The translations under genes were made by a program, and so were the position numbers. Shown here piece after piece: positions 44,774 to 53,552 of a DNA stretch of 64,000 nt (position 1 is the stretch's first letter; each line of letters opens with the position of its first letter). Source of the DNA: Bermanella sp047621325 (lineage in GTDB: Bacteria; Pseudomonadota; Gammaproteobacteria; Pseudomonadales; Oceanobacteraceae); assembly GCA_047621325.1 (NCBI GenBank), contig JBLHLT010000011.1, positions 62,001 through 126,000 on the forward strand, written 5' to 3'. Below the pieces are notes generated by a model, which did not search any database, was not told the origin of the DNA, and saw nothing but the letters and a program-made list of their open reading frames with translations.

Positions 44774-46321
44774 ATGAAAAAAAACTTGCCGATAACCAAT
44801 AATGAACGAGTAGTCGAAAACAACGAGCGCATCATTTCGTCTACCAATTTGAAGGGGCAGATTGAGCACGTCAATCAAGACTTCTTAAAAATTAGTGGCT
44901 TTACTGAAGAAGAATTAATCAAATCTAGTCACAACATCGTACGCCACCCCGACATGCCAGAGGCCGCCTTCAAACAAGCCTGGGACTACTTAAAAAGAGA
45001 TAAACAGTGGAAAGGCATCGTTAAAAATCGTTGCAAAAATGGTGATTTTTACTGGGTTGATGCATTCATTACCCCTGTTAAAAATAATGGTACGGTTGTT
45101 GGCTATGAATCTGTGCGCTACAAACCAAAAAAAGAATCTGTTGCACGGGCTGAAAAAGTCTATAAGCGATTAAACAAAGGCAAATCCGCCTTCCCCTCTA
45201 AAGACAAGTTACGCAGCTTACCTTTAGGTCAAATATTGAGTGTCTTACTAGGCCTTACCGCAGTGGGTATCACACATTTTTACACCCCATTAATAGCACT
45301 TATTCCGGTAGCTGCTTTAGCATTTGTGCAAGGTAAGGCGTTACGTAATTTAAAACTCGTACTCAAAAAAGCCCGCACCGTCACACAAGACCCATTAGCC
45401 TCTTTTATTTATACAGGTCGCCATGATGATGTGGGGGAAATACTCATGGCATTTGAGCACATGCAAAGCCAAATCGTGACACTTCGAGAGCGTATTCAAG
45501 ACACCTGCGGGCCGATCCAAAAAGCCAGTAACACAAGCCACAGTGCAGCTCAAAGTAGTTTACAAAAACTCACTGAGCAATTAGATGCCGCAACCATGTT
45601 TGCCGCTGCTTTTGAGGAAGTAACCACACAATTTGATTCTATCTCTGATTCTGTCAACGAGACCGCACAGCAAACTGAAAAAGCCAAAAACGACACACAA
45701 ACCAGTGAACGCCAAATGCAAAAAGCAAAAAGCACATTAGAGGTAATGGTCGACACCATTAACCAAGCGAGTAGTGATGTTCAAAATTTAGCCGAACACT
45801 CAGAGTCTATTCATAGCTTTCTTGAAGTGATTCAAGCTATTGCTGAGCAAACTAATTTACTTGCACTTAACGCCGCCATTGAAGCGGCTCGTGCCGGTGA
45901 ACAAGGGCGCGGTTTTGCAGTTGTAGCCGATGAAGTGAGGACACTAGCCAATAGAACATCCGAATCCACTGAAGAAATTCGACGAATTGTTGATAAATTA
46001 CGCCATGGTGCGCAAGACGCAACCGAGGTAATGAATAAATCACGAGAACAAGCCACTGAAAACGTAGACCAAATTCAAGAAACCTACTCTATCCTTGAAG
46101 ACGTCCGCAATAGTGTTGAGCTAATCAATCAAAAAATGAGCACCATCAATCAAGCCGTTCAAGAACAAAGACTAGGCTCAGAAGAAATCAGTAAACACAT
46201 GGAAGTCATCAGCCAAAGCGCACAAGACAATACCGAAAGCGCGAAAAAATCAAAAGTAGCGGCGAATCAAGTCATCAAACTTGTAGACGAGCAATTTGAA
46301 ATAATCGAACGCTTTCGCTAA
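44774..46321 (+). CDS. Aer-like PAS methyl-accepting chemotaxis protein
   Basis: A 515-residue receptor. Residues 15-115 are a PAS domain like Aer (FLKISGFTEEELIKSSHNIVRHPDMPEAAF and WKGIVKNRCKNGDFYWVDAFITP), which binds FAD in Aer and senses redox. Two adjacent transmembrane helices (about 150-185) form a membrane hairpin without a large periplasmic domain. The C-terminal signalling tip EQTNLLALNAAIEAARAGEQGRGFAVVADEVR binds CheA/CheW. No other chemotaxis gene is in the window. Confidence 0.93.
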   Translation: MKKNLPITNNERVVENNERIISSTNLKGQIEHVNQDFLKISGFTEEELIKSSHNIVRHPDMPEAAFKQAWDYLKRDKQWKGIVKNRCKNGDFYWVDAFITPVKNNGTVVGYESVRYKPKKESVARAEKVYKRLNKGKSAFPSKDKLRSLPLGQILSVLLGLTAVGITHFYTPLIALIPVAALAFVQGKALRNLKLVLKKARTVTQDPLASFIYTGRHDDVGEILMAFEHMQSQIVTLRERIQDTCGPIQKASNTSHSAAQSSLQKLTEQLDAATMFAAAFEEVTTQFDSISDSVNETAQQTEKAKNDTQTSERQMQKAKSTLEVMVDTINQASSDVQNLAEHSESIHSFLEVIQAIAEQTNLLALNAAIEAARAGEQGRGFAVVADEVRTLANRTSESTEEIRRIVDKLRHGAQDATEVMNKSREQATENVDQIQETYSILEDVRNSVELINQKMSTINQAVQEQRLGSEEISKHMEVISQSAQDNTESAKKSKVAANQVIKLVDEQFEIIERFR

Positions 46322-46397
46322 CGCATCCCGAGCTTTCATCAAAACAATCGCTGGGCTATAGTGCGGCTATCGTAAAATTAAAATAAGAGGTAGCCCA

Positions 46398-46910
46398 GTG
46401 TCTTCATTTTTTATTATCAGCATCATGACCAACGACCGCCCAGGCATTATAGATACGCTTTCCGGCATCATTAAAGACAACCATGGCAACTGGCTAGAAA
46501 GCCGCATGACACAACTTGCCGGTAAATTCGCAGGGATTGTAAAAGTACAAATCACTGAACAAAATGTGGCTAATTTAGAAGCAGCTTTAAATCAATTAAA
46601 GCAATCCGACTGGATCATTAACACTGAATACTCCAACGCCAATGCAGAAGATCACCAAGCCAATGCAAAACTGAGCATCATTGGTAACGACCGCCCGGGC
46701 ATTGTTAAAGATGTTGCACAATCGCTATCTGCGCTTGCGGTGAACGTCTTGGAATTAAACACGCAGTTTGAAAGTGCCGCGATGAGTGCCGAACCGCTTT
46801 TTAAAACCAAGGCCCGTGTGCATATTCCTGCAACGGTTGATTTTGATGATGTACGTGATGCACTCGAAAAACTCAGCAACGAATTAATGGTTGAAATAGC
46901 AAAAATTTAA
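46398..46910 (+). CDS. GcvR-like protein with two ACT domains
   Basis: A 170-residue protein with two ACT modules: NDRPGIIDTLSGIIKDNHGNW and, again, NDRPGIVKDVAQSLSALAVNVLEL. This is the layout of the glycine cleavage system repressor GcvR, which acts by binding GcvA. No gcv gene is nearby, so the target is unknown. AGAGG precedes the start; a strong terminator follows. Confidence 0.85.
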   Translation: MSSFFIISIMTNDRPGIIDTLSGIIKDNHGNWLESRMTQLAGKFAGIVKVQITEQNVANLEAALNQLKQSDWIINTEYSNANAEDHQANAKLSIIGNDRPGIVKDVAQSLSALAVNVLELNTQFESAAMSAEPLFKTKARVHIPATVDFDDVRDALEKLSNELMVEIAKI

Positions 46911-46929
46911 TCAAAAGCGACACCACTTT

Positions 46930-46957
46930 AAAAGGAAGGCAAATGCCTTCCTTTTCT
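46930..46957. terminator. Bidirectional terminator
   Basis: Perfect 12-base stem AAAAGGAAGGCA/TGCCTTCCTTTT with two-base loop between convergent genes. Confidence 0.92.
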
Positions 46958-46986
46958 GTCTCTTCCTGATCAAACAAAACACAATC

Positions 46987-48096
46987 TTACTGTATTGGGT
47001 AAAGCACAATATCTTGATAACCCGTTACCACTGCAATATGCCCTGCCAGTGATTTATCTAATTCGACATCCGATGTATCGGTAATTAATGGCCGCCCTTC
47101 TAATTGCGATAACTTTGTTTTTGTCGATAAAATAATTAGATTGTCACGGCCCACTTTTTTTATCACCTCACTACTTAACTGCTGATTACCGCGACCAAAA
47201 ACATGGCCCTGTCCACCAATTACACTGACCATAATGCGCGCATCTGAATATTGCTCCAGCAACGTTAAAATTTGTTGCTCATTAACATCTTCTGCAATCA
47301 CCTCTTCATTCAGCATGGCATCGACGCCAAGTAACGTACTGGGCAAATGCAAGTAATTCATCAAATGCTGAGTGGTTTTACCCGAACCAATTAAATAAAG
47401 AACATCGGGTTCTAATTCTTGCGCTAAATACGCGGCCAAATCATCCAGTACAAGCTCTTCTTGCTCGATACCACCTTGCTTAACCGACTGCACATACTGG
47501 CCCGCTTGCGGCACCATCATTTCACCATACAGTTTTGCTTTAACTTGGTTATTACGAAAAGCATCTTCATCAATATCGCGGACATCTTGTGGTTTTAAAT
47601 CCACCAGCTGGCCTGTGACTAACAACCGAATCACTTCACCAGAAGCTCGTGGTGTAATACCGTAAACGCCACTGTGAATTTTCACACCAGCAGGAATGCC
47701 CAATACAGGGCAAGCATCTTGGACAACCTCACAAACATCTCGAGCGGTGCCATCACCGCCAGCAAACACAATCAAGTCCATACCGATTTTCTTAAGAGCG
47801 AGAACCGCATCCTTAGTATCTTGAGCCGAGGTTTTATAAGCATTAGGCATTTCAATTAATTCATAATCCCAGCCCAGTTCTTGCACAACGTTTTCACCCA
47901 TATCCGCTGGGCACGTAAATACTTGAATCTGATCTTTAAGATCAGCCAAGCCAGATAAGGCCGTCAATGTACGCAGGCCAGCCTTAGCTTTGGCTCCCAT
48001 AGCCAAGGCTTGTTCAGCCATGTTATCGCTACCTTTAAGCGCAACACTGCCCCCAAGACCGGCAAGGGGATTGATAATAAGACCCAGCTTAAACAT
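46987..48096 (-). CDS. ATP-NAD kinase family protein (AcoX-like)
   Basis: A 369-residue soluble protein with the NAD-kinase GGDGT motif (VFAGGDGTARDVCEVV) and an early LIINPLAGLGGSVALKGSD loop typical of the larger COG3199 subgroup, not of the essential NadK. IPAGVKIHSGVYGI and GGQGHVFGRGNQQLS are other family marks. Likely phosphorylates NAD or a related nucleotide; the natural substrate of this subgroup is unclear. Transcribed alone. Confidence 0.88.
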   Translation of the reverse strand: MFKLGLIINPLAGLGGSVALKGSDNMAEQALAMGAKAKAGLRTLTALSGLADLKDQIQVFTCPADMGENVVQELGWDYELIEMPNAYKTSAQDTKDAVLALKKIGMDLIVFAGGDGTARDVCEVVQDACPVLGIPAGVKIHSGVYGITPRASGEVIRLLVTGQLVDLKPQDVRDIDEDAFRNNQVKAKLYGEMMVPQAGQYVQSVKQGGIEQEELVLDDLAAYLAQELEPDVLYLIGSGKTTQHLMNYLHLPSTLLGVDAMLNEEVIAEDVNEQQILTLLEQYSDARIMVSVIGGQGHVFGRGNQQLSSEVIKKVGRDNLIILSTKTKLSQLEGRPLITDTSDVELDKSLAGHIAVVTGYQDIVLYPIQ

Positions 48097-48261
48097 GTTA
48101 TATCCACCTGAAATTTGGACGCTATGATACTGGATTTATCCTTAATTGCGTAACCAGCGCAGACATGAATAATTACAAAAGCATGACAATATTTAACGCT
48201 TCAATAAACGGTAAGGCGGTATATTTAATTCTAATAAGCAACAATAAGAACAGGGCACCAC

Positions 48262-48459
48262 ATGGGCAGCGAACATAAGAAGGCTTTATTAGCCATATTT
48301 ACACTTTTATTTGTTTTTCTGTTAGCGGGTACAGTTTTCATCACGGTTCAAGTCGAACATTATGCTGTCGGTAGTATTTTACTGGTCACGACTGCCATCA
48401 TAGGCATTGATATCCGCTGGGTTCAAAAAGTTGAGCCCCAAGATTCCACTTTCCAATAA
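48262..48459 (+). CDS. Small two-helix membrane protein
   Basis: A 65-residue protein with two hydrophobic helices (LLAIFTLLFVFLLAGTVFIT and VGSILLVTTAIIGIDI) and a polar C-terminus. It has no strong ribosome site but a clear terminator after it, which supports a transcript. Function unknown. Confidence 0.55.
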   Translation: MGSEHKKALLAIFTLLFVFLLAGTVFITVQVEHYAVGSILLVTTAIIGIDIRWVQKVEPQDSTFQ

Positions 48460-48482
48460 TCAGCATCAAAGGCTTACAAAGA

Positions 48483-48503
48483 GGCAGTAATAACTGCCTT
48501 TTT
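48483..48503 (+). terminator. Terminator after the 65-residue membrane protein gene
   Basis: GGCAGT/ACTGCC stem with four-base loop and five Ts. Confidence 0.8.
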
Positions 48504-48520
48504 GCAGCAAAGAATGACCA

Positions 48521-49351
48521 CTAAGCCAGTACACCATTCTGATAATCCGCAATCGCCTGATCTATCTCTGCGGCTGTATTCATCACAAACGGCCCATAAT
48601 TGGCAATGGGCTCTTTATGAGGCAAACCATGCAATATAAGTGCTTTACCGCCATTTTCAGAGTGTAATCGTAACACCCCAGCTTGCGAGAACACGGCCAT
48701 TTGTGGACGAGCGACGCTCTTATCACCTACTTGAATTTCGCCTTCATACACCATCATGATTAGGTGATGATCATCAGGAATATCATGTCCAAAGTCACCG
48801 CCGGCATTTAATTCTAAATCCAGCATCGCGCTATTGGCTTCAAGTCGATCTAGCGGCCCCGTTACCTTTTGCTCCCCTAGCTGCCAACTACCTGCTAACG
48901 CATGAGCCAAATAGTGCTGCGTTTCAACATGCACGATTTCTTCTTTCGGCACATCGCGATAATCAGGATCAATCATTTTATTTTGACTGTTTAGGTTAAT
49001 CCAAAGTTGAAAGCCATGCATTTTATCGTGTTCTTTTAATGGCATCTCACCATGAATCACACCTTTACCGGCTCTCATCCACTGAGCGCCTCCGCTGAGT
49101 ACTTGCCCGGTATTGCCCATGTTATCTTCGTGGCGAATACCACCAACTCGCATATAAGTAAGTGTCTCAATGCCTCGATGTGGGTGCGGCGGAAAACCTG
49201 CAATAAAGTCATTAGGGTCATCGCTGCGAATTTCATCCAGCATTAAAAATGGGTCAGCCAAACCAAGACGCACAATGCTGTGACGCTTAATTTTCACGCC
49301 AGCGCCGTCCATTGCGTCTTGAGGGTTTAATAACGTTTGAATTGTACGCAT
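48521..49351 (-). CDS. Pirin-family protein
   Basis: A 276-residue bicupin. DDPNDFIAGFPPHPHRGIETLTYMRVGGIRHEDNMGN carries the metal-binding His residues of the first cupin, GGAQWMRAGKGVIHGEM follows, and KALILHGLPHKEPIANYGPFVMNT is the C-terminal signature. Some bacterial pirins are quercetin dioxygenases; others bind regulators. The LysR gene is 127 bases upstream on the same strand. Activity cannot be specified. Confidence 0.92.
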   Translation of the reverse strand: MRTIQTLLNPQDAMDGAGVKIKRHSIVRLGLADPFLMLDEIRSDDPNDFIAGFPPHPHRGIETLTYMRVGGIRHEDNMGNTGQVLSGGAQWMRAGKGVIHGEMPLKEHDKMHGFQLWINLNSQNKMIDPDYRDVPKEEIVHVETQHYLAHALAGSWQLGEQKVTGPLDRLEANSAMLDLELNAGGDFGHDIPDDHHLIMMVYEGEIQVGDKSVARPQMAVFSQAGVLRLHSENGGKALILHGLPHKEPIANYGPFVMNTAAEIDQAIADYQNGVLA

Positions 49352-49478
49352 ATGTTTATCTCCACTGTTGAGGTTAGTGTAAAGGAGATCACTAGAAGGA
49401 ATGGTTCATAATTCTCAAGCAACGTATCGAAATGACTGATAGGTAAATAGAACTAACACACATGCTTAATACAAGTAC

Positions 49479-50381
49479 TCATTGAATCGAATAAAACGTT
49501 TGCAGTACTCTCACCATAGCTTGACCTGCCGTGGAAAGGCTTTGGTTCATTTGAGTCACAATCCCCACTTCACGGATTAAAAATGTTTCACCAAGCGGCT
49601 GCATCGTTAAGCCAAATGATTGCATTTGCTCTCGACATAAACTCGGTACAATACCAATCCCCATGCCTTTCGCGACAAAACGCCCAAGAGTTTCAAGTTG
49701 ATTCACCTCTGCCACAATTTTAGGCTGCTCGTTATGGGCTTGAATTACATCATCAATCCAACGGCGCACGCTCGAGTCTTTATCCATGGCGATCATCGGC
49801 AAACTAAATAGCGTCTTTAAGTTGTTCGATATATCCATACTATCCAGTTGAGTTTTATATGGCTCAGCATATACCACCATAAAATCATCCCGAAACAAGG
49901 GCGTAAAATTCACACCTTGCATGTTTTCACCAGCAAACATAACGGCTAATTCACAACGACCTTTGCGCACTTTCTCAACGGCTTCATCCATTACAATACT
50001 GTCAATGGCTAAGTTAATTTGTGGGTATTGTTGATGATACTGAGCCACAATCTCCGGCAAACCATTTGAGGCGAACGACGGCATAACCGCCATATTTAAT
50101 TTACCGCGCTGCAAGGTAAATAGTTTATTCACATCCTCCATAGCCTCAGACCATTGGTTGAGCAAACCTGTCGCCGTGGGATAAAACAGCTGCCCTTCTG
50201 GTGTTAGCTCCAAATGACGAGTATTGCGATCAAACAACTTACCACCAATATGCTGTTCTAAGTTTTGTATCGCTAACGAAATAGCCGGTTGCGTTAAATG
50301 CAGGTGCTTAGCCGCTGCGGCAAAAGAAAGCTGGCGGGCGACTTCGATGAATATTCGAAGCTGTTTCACAGTCACATTCAT
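49479..50381 (-). CDS. LysR-family transcriptional regulator
   Basis: A 300-residue regulator with the N-terminal winged helix (FAAAAKHLHLTQPAISLAIQNLEQHIGGKLFDRNTRHLELTPEG) and a C-terminal substrate-binding domain of the PBP fold. It precedes the pirin gene on the same strand and is divergent from a 92-residue membrane gene, 142 bases away. Effector unknown; either neighbour may be a target. Confidence 0.9.
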   Translation of the reverse strand: MNVTVKQLRIFIEVARQLSFAAAAKHLHLTQPAISLAIQNLEQHIGGKLFDRNTRHLELTPEGQLFYPTATGLLNQWSEAMEDVNKLFTLQRGKLNMAVMPSFASNGLPEIVAQYHQQYPQINLAIDSIVMDEAVEKVRKGRCELAVMFAGENMQGVNFTPLFRDDFMVVYAEPYKTQLDSMDISNNLKTLFSLPMIAMDKDSSVRRWIDDVIQAHNEQPKIVAEVNQLETLGRFVAKGMGIGIVPSLCREQMQSFGLTMQPLGETFLIREVGIVTQMNQSLSTAGQAMVRVLQTFYSIQ

Positions 50382-50523
50382 AAGTATTATCTATATAAAG
50401 CGGGTAAACATTAAGATAACTCATCAAACCACAGGTAAACGTCATTGTCTGTAGCCATTGTGCCCACACTGTTTTTTGCGCAGAATATGCCTAAATTACC
50501 TAAACACATAGAAGTAACCTTAA

Positions 50524-50802
50524 ATGAAAGCAGCCTTAAGAACCCTATTCTCCCCCATCTTAAATGTATTTGAAGCAGGCGATGAGGCCTACCATTACAA
50601 GCCATCGCAACGCACCATCTTGCTTGCGGTATCTTCTTTATTTAGCATCCTGATATTGGCCGTTTTTGTGTTTGCTTCTAAAATAGACGGCAATGGTTAT
50701 TTAATACCCGTGGTCGTATTTTCAGCTGTTGCATTGGTTGGCTTTGTAGTGGGTTTACTGGGGAATGAACGTGCCGTGGCAAAAATTTGGGGGAACAAAT
50801 AA
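50524..50802 (+). CDS. Small membrane protein, unknown
   Basis: A 92-residue protein with an amphipathic N-terminus (ILNVFEAGDEAYHYKPSQRTI) and two membrane helices (LLAVSSLFSILILAVFVFA and LIPVVVFSAVALVGFVVGLL). It resembles small conserved membrane proteins of the region but I do not recognise a family. It has a terminator after it, and a divergent LysR gene upstream could control it. Confidence 0.65.
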   Translation: MKAALRTLFSPILNVFEAGDEAYHYKPSQRTILLAVSSLFSILILAVFVFASKIDGNGYLIPVVVFSAVALVGFVVGLLGNERAVAKIWGNK

Positions 50803-50830
50803 ACGGCATTTAAAGCATGCCGCACAACTA

Positions 50831-50861
50831 AAAAAGCCGATGAAATAATCATCGGCTTTTT
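50831..50861. terminator. Bidirectional terminator
   Basis: AAAAAGCCGATGA/TCATCGGCTTTTT, 13-base stem, five-base loop, between convergent genes. Confidence 0.92.
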
Positions 50862-50884
50862 GTTCTCAGATAGCATTCAATACA

Positions 50885-51769
50885 TTAAAGAATAAATGAT
50901 AAATCAGGCTGGCCGTCTTTCATTGGTGGACACCAAAAAAATGCACCCGTAAGTGGCCGTGTAAAACTAAACAAACCATCAACAATACCATCTTCTTCAC
51001 CCACCATTTTGGCCATCATTTTAGTGAATGAGTCGGGTGTGTATGAAAATGACTGAAACACAAGGCCCGCCTCTACACCTTCTGTGTATGCCATAGAACG
51101 GCGCAACAAGAATGTTTCGGGATCAAAACCCTCTTGCTCTGTACGCTTAACATGAGCCGATTGAGGTGCATCACCTAACTCTTTGTTATCACTTAAACGT
51201 CGGCCAAATGTATGGTCCTGCTCGTCTTGAGTTTTTGACTTAAAATGCGCTAAGTCATGTTGCCACTTCTGTACGGCTACATAAGAGCCACCTGCGGGTT
51301 GCTCACTAAAAGCCGCTTCGAAGGCATCATCACCCTCTGGGTTTTCTGTTCCGTCTTCATAGCCCGTCAAATCTCGACCATCTTTGTACTTAAATGCATC
51401 AATAGCACTGTCAAATTGATATACGGGTTTTAACTCAGATATAAATGCTTGAGCCGCTAGTGTGATGATAGCCAAATCATCACCACGCAGCCACAACCAT
51501 AACGCTGCTGGTGTAGAAGGCACCTGTACTCCGCGAGTATCGTAACTTGGAAAGTGCAGTGGCTCTAAATGCTGAGCATTAAAGGCACTCAAAGTCGCAT
51601 CGCCTAACCCCAAAACAGCCGACAAACCATCCACATGGGCCGTCAGGGCTTGCAAGCAGTGCTTTACTTCATCGTCAGTGGCTTCATGGCGCAATTGAAA
51701 AAACAAAAAGCGACCATACTGGGGAACATCTTCAAAAATACCATGTTGTACAGTACTCAAATCCATCAT
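50885..51769 (-). CDS. Dye-decolourising (DyP-type) haem peroxidase
   Basis: A 294-residue haem peroxidase of the YfeX-like B-type subgroup. The GXXDG motif is GYEDG (Asp139), the proximal haem ligand is probably His206 in SAHVKRT, and the distal Arg is in LLRRSMAY (about 223-224). No Tat signal is present, so it is cytoplasmic. No encapsulin gene is adjacent. A candidate operator-containing region upstream is shared with the divergent sigma-54 activator gene. Confidence 0.92.
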   Translation of the reverse strand: MMDLSTVQHGIFEDVPQYGRFLFFQLRHEATDDEVKHCLQALTAHVDGLSAVLGLGDATLSAFNAQHLEPLHFPSYDTRGVQVPSTPAALWLWLRGDDLAIITLAAQAFISELKPVYQFDSAIDAFKYKDGRDLTGYEDGTENPEGDDAFEAAFSEQPAGGSYVAVQKWQHDLAHFKSKTQDEQDHTFGRRLSDNKELGDAPQSAHVKRTEQEGFDPETFLLRRSMAYTEGVEAGLVFQSFSYTPDSFTKMMAKMVGEEDGIVDGLFSFTRPLTGAFFWCPPMKDGQPDLSFIL

Positions 51770-51887
51770 CTAATCCTTACGCCTTTTTACTCAATAACAC
51801 TTAAATCTATACGACAATAATGCAAATCTAGCCCATTGTAACTTCCATCATTATAAACCACTAAAGTTGTGTGCTTATTATGTAAAA

Positions 51888-51931
51888 GCGACTATTTGTA
51901 TAATTCATTACAATATTCGCTAAATATCGCC
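51888..51931. promoter_or_regulatory. GCGA(Y)TATTTAG-type motifs upstream of the sigma-54 activator
   Basis: GCGACTATTTGT (51888-51899) and, inverted, ATTCGCTAAATATCGCC (51915-51931). CTAAATATCGC recurs between this gene and ccoG at 53431-53441. Confidence 0.6.
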
Positions 51932-51971
51932 TAAGGTACTAATATATTTTTCTTTTTGATTATTACTTGAT

Positions 51972-53417
51972 ATGTCACCACCACTTTCCAATACCCAATC
52001 ATTAATAGAACGCTACCAACTCATTTTAGAGTCCATGTCTGAAGGGGTTTACGGCCTAGATGCTAACGGCCTTGCCACCTTTGTGAATTCTGCAGCTGAA
52101 AAATTAACCGGTTGGCATAATGATGATTTAATCGGAAAGAATATTCATAGTTTCCATCACCACAGCCACGCTGATGGAACGCACTACCCTCACTCAGATT
52201 GCCCGATTTATCAATGCCTGCAAGATGGCATCACTCGCACAAAAGAAAACGAAGTATTTTGGCGCAAAGACGGTACGTACTTTTCTGTCGAATACAGTGC
52301 AACGCCTATTATTCAAGCCAATAAAATTCAAGGTGCTGTTATCGTCTTCAAAAACATTAGTGAACGAAAACGCATCGAAGAAAACCTAAAACAAGCACTC
52401 ACTGAAAATCGATTCTTAAAAGAACGATTACAAGCACAAAACCATTACTTACAAGAAGAAATAGATTCTGCTTTTCTAAGTGAAATCATTGGTCAAAGTG
52501 AACCCATCAAACACCTAAAAGAACAAATCGCATTAGCAGCTCCGACTCTTGCCAATATTTTAATCTTAGGAGAAAGCGGCACAGGCAAAGAACTTGTCGC
52601 GCGCGCCATTCACGAACAGAGCAATCGCAGTCAACATTCAATGGTAAAACTAAACTGCGGTGCCATACCGCAAGGGTTAGTTGATAGCGAGCTATTCGGC
52701 CACGAAAAAGGCGCGTTCACAGGCGCAATTCAACGCAGAATCGGTCGTTTTGAGTTGGCACACAGCGGCACGCTATTCCTTGATGAAATCAGCGAACTTC
52801 CAATGGATGCTCAAGTAAAATTATTACGCGTGTTACAGGAAGGCGAGCTTGAACGAGTCGGCGGCAATCAAACCATCAAGGTCAATGTAAGAATAATTGC
52901 AGCCAGTAATAAAGATTTAAAAAAGGCCGTTGATCAGGGTTTTTTTCGAATGGATTTATATTACCGTTTAAATGTTTTTGCAATTAACGTTCCTTCGCTT
53001 AAAGCGCGTAAACCTGACCTACCATTACTGATTAATGGCTTTGCGCAAAGAGCATTTAAAAACATGAATAAAGTTTATCAAGGATTGCACATGCCATCAT
53101 TAAAATGGGCAAGTCACTATGATTGGCCCGGCAATATTCGAGAATTACAAAATTGGGTAGAACACAGTGCTATTTTGCATCAAACAGGGTTATTTCACTT
53201 AATCCCCATGCAACATCCTGACACTAATCACACAGCAAAAAATATGACACAGGAAAAACCCATCTCACTGCAACAAGCCGAAACTAAGCATATTGAATAC
53301 GCGTTGCGTTACTGCAATGGCAGAATATCGGGCGAGAAAGGTGCTGCCGAGCTTCTAGGGCTTCCAGCCAGCACACTACGTTCACGTATGAAAAAACTAG
53401 GGTTAACCAACAAGTAG
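51972..53417 (+). CDS. PAS-domain sigma-54-dependent activator with Fis helix-turn-helix
   Basis: A 481-residue enhancer-binding protein: PAS domain (residues 10-130) with a His/Cys-rich loop (FHHHSHADGTHYPHSDCPIYQC), a short coiled coil, an AAA+ domain with Walker A GESGTGKE (near 200), the sigma-54 contact GAFTGA, and GTLFLDEISE, then a C-terminal Fis-type helix-turn-helix (GEKGAAELLGLPASTLRSRMKKLGL). It is followed by ccoG, which has a sigma-54 promoter, so ccoG is the likely target. The His/Cys loop suggests a metal- or redox-sensing role (inference). Confidence 0.93.
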   Translation: MSPPLSNTQSLIERYQLILESMSEGVYGLDANGLATFVNSAAEKLTGWHNDDLIGKNIHSFHHHSHADGTHYPHSDCPIYQCLQDGITRTKENEVFWRKDGTYFSVEYSATPIIQANKIQGAVIVFKNISERKRIEENLKQALTENRFLKERLQAQNHYLQEEIDSAFLSEIIGQSEPIKHLKEQIALAAPTLANILILGESGTGKELVARAIHEQSNRSQHSMVKLNCGAIPQGLVDSELFGHEKGAFTGAIQRRIGRFELAHSGTLFLDEISELPMDAQVKLLRVLQEGELERVGGNQTIKVNVRIIAASNKDLKKAVDQGFFRMDLYYRLNVFAINVPSLKARKPDLPLLINGFAQRAFKNMNKVYQGLHMPSLKWASHYDWPGNIRELQNWVEHSAILHQTGLFHLIPMQHPDTNHTAKNMTQEKPISLQQAETKHIEYALRYCNGRISGEKGAAELLGLPASTLRSRMKKLGLTNK

Positions 53418-53422
53418 CGACA

Positions 53423-53442
53423 TATCGCGACTAAATATCGCG
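53423..53442. promoter_or_regulatory. Palindromic activator site before ccoG
   Basis: TATCGCGACTAAATATCGCG just after the activator stop contains CTAAATATCGC, also found upstream of the activator gene. It lies 52-72 bases before the sigma-54 promoter, a normal distance for an enhancer. Confidence 0.65.
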
Positions 53443-53493
53443 TTTTTACTCATTAAATACGGGAAAACCCCCGTAAAGACTGGGTGTTTCAAT

Positions 53494-53509
53494 TGGAACA
53501 CGCCTTGCT
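53494..53509 (+). promoter_or_regulatory. Sigma-54 promoter of ccoG
   Basis: TGGAACA-CGCC-TTGCT matches TGGCACG-N4-TTGCW with the invariant GG and GC ten bases apart (GG 53495-53496, GC 53507-53508). ATG follows 44 bases later. Confidence 0.8.
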
Positions 53510-53552
53510 GAAGGGAATGCAAAATAATCCCTTTAAATGAGAAAAACGCAGT

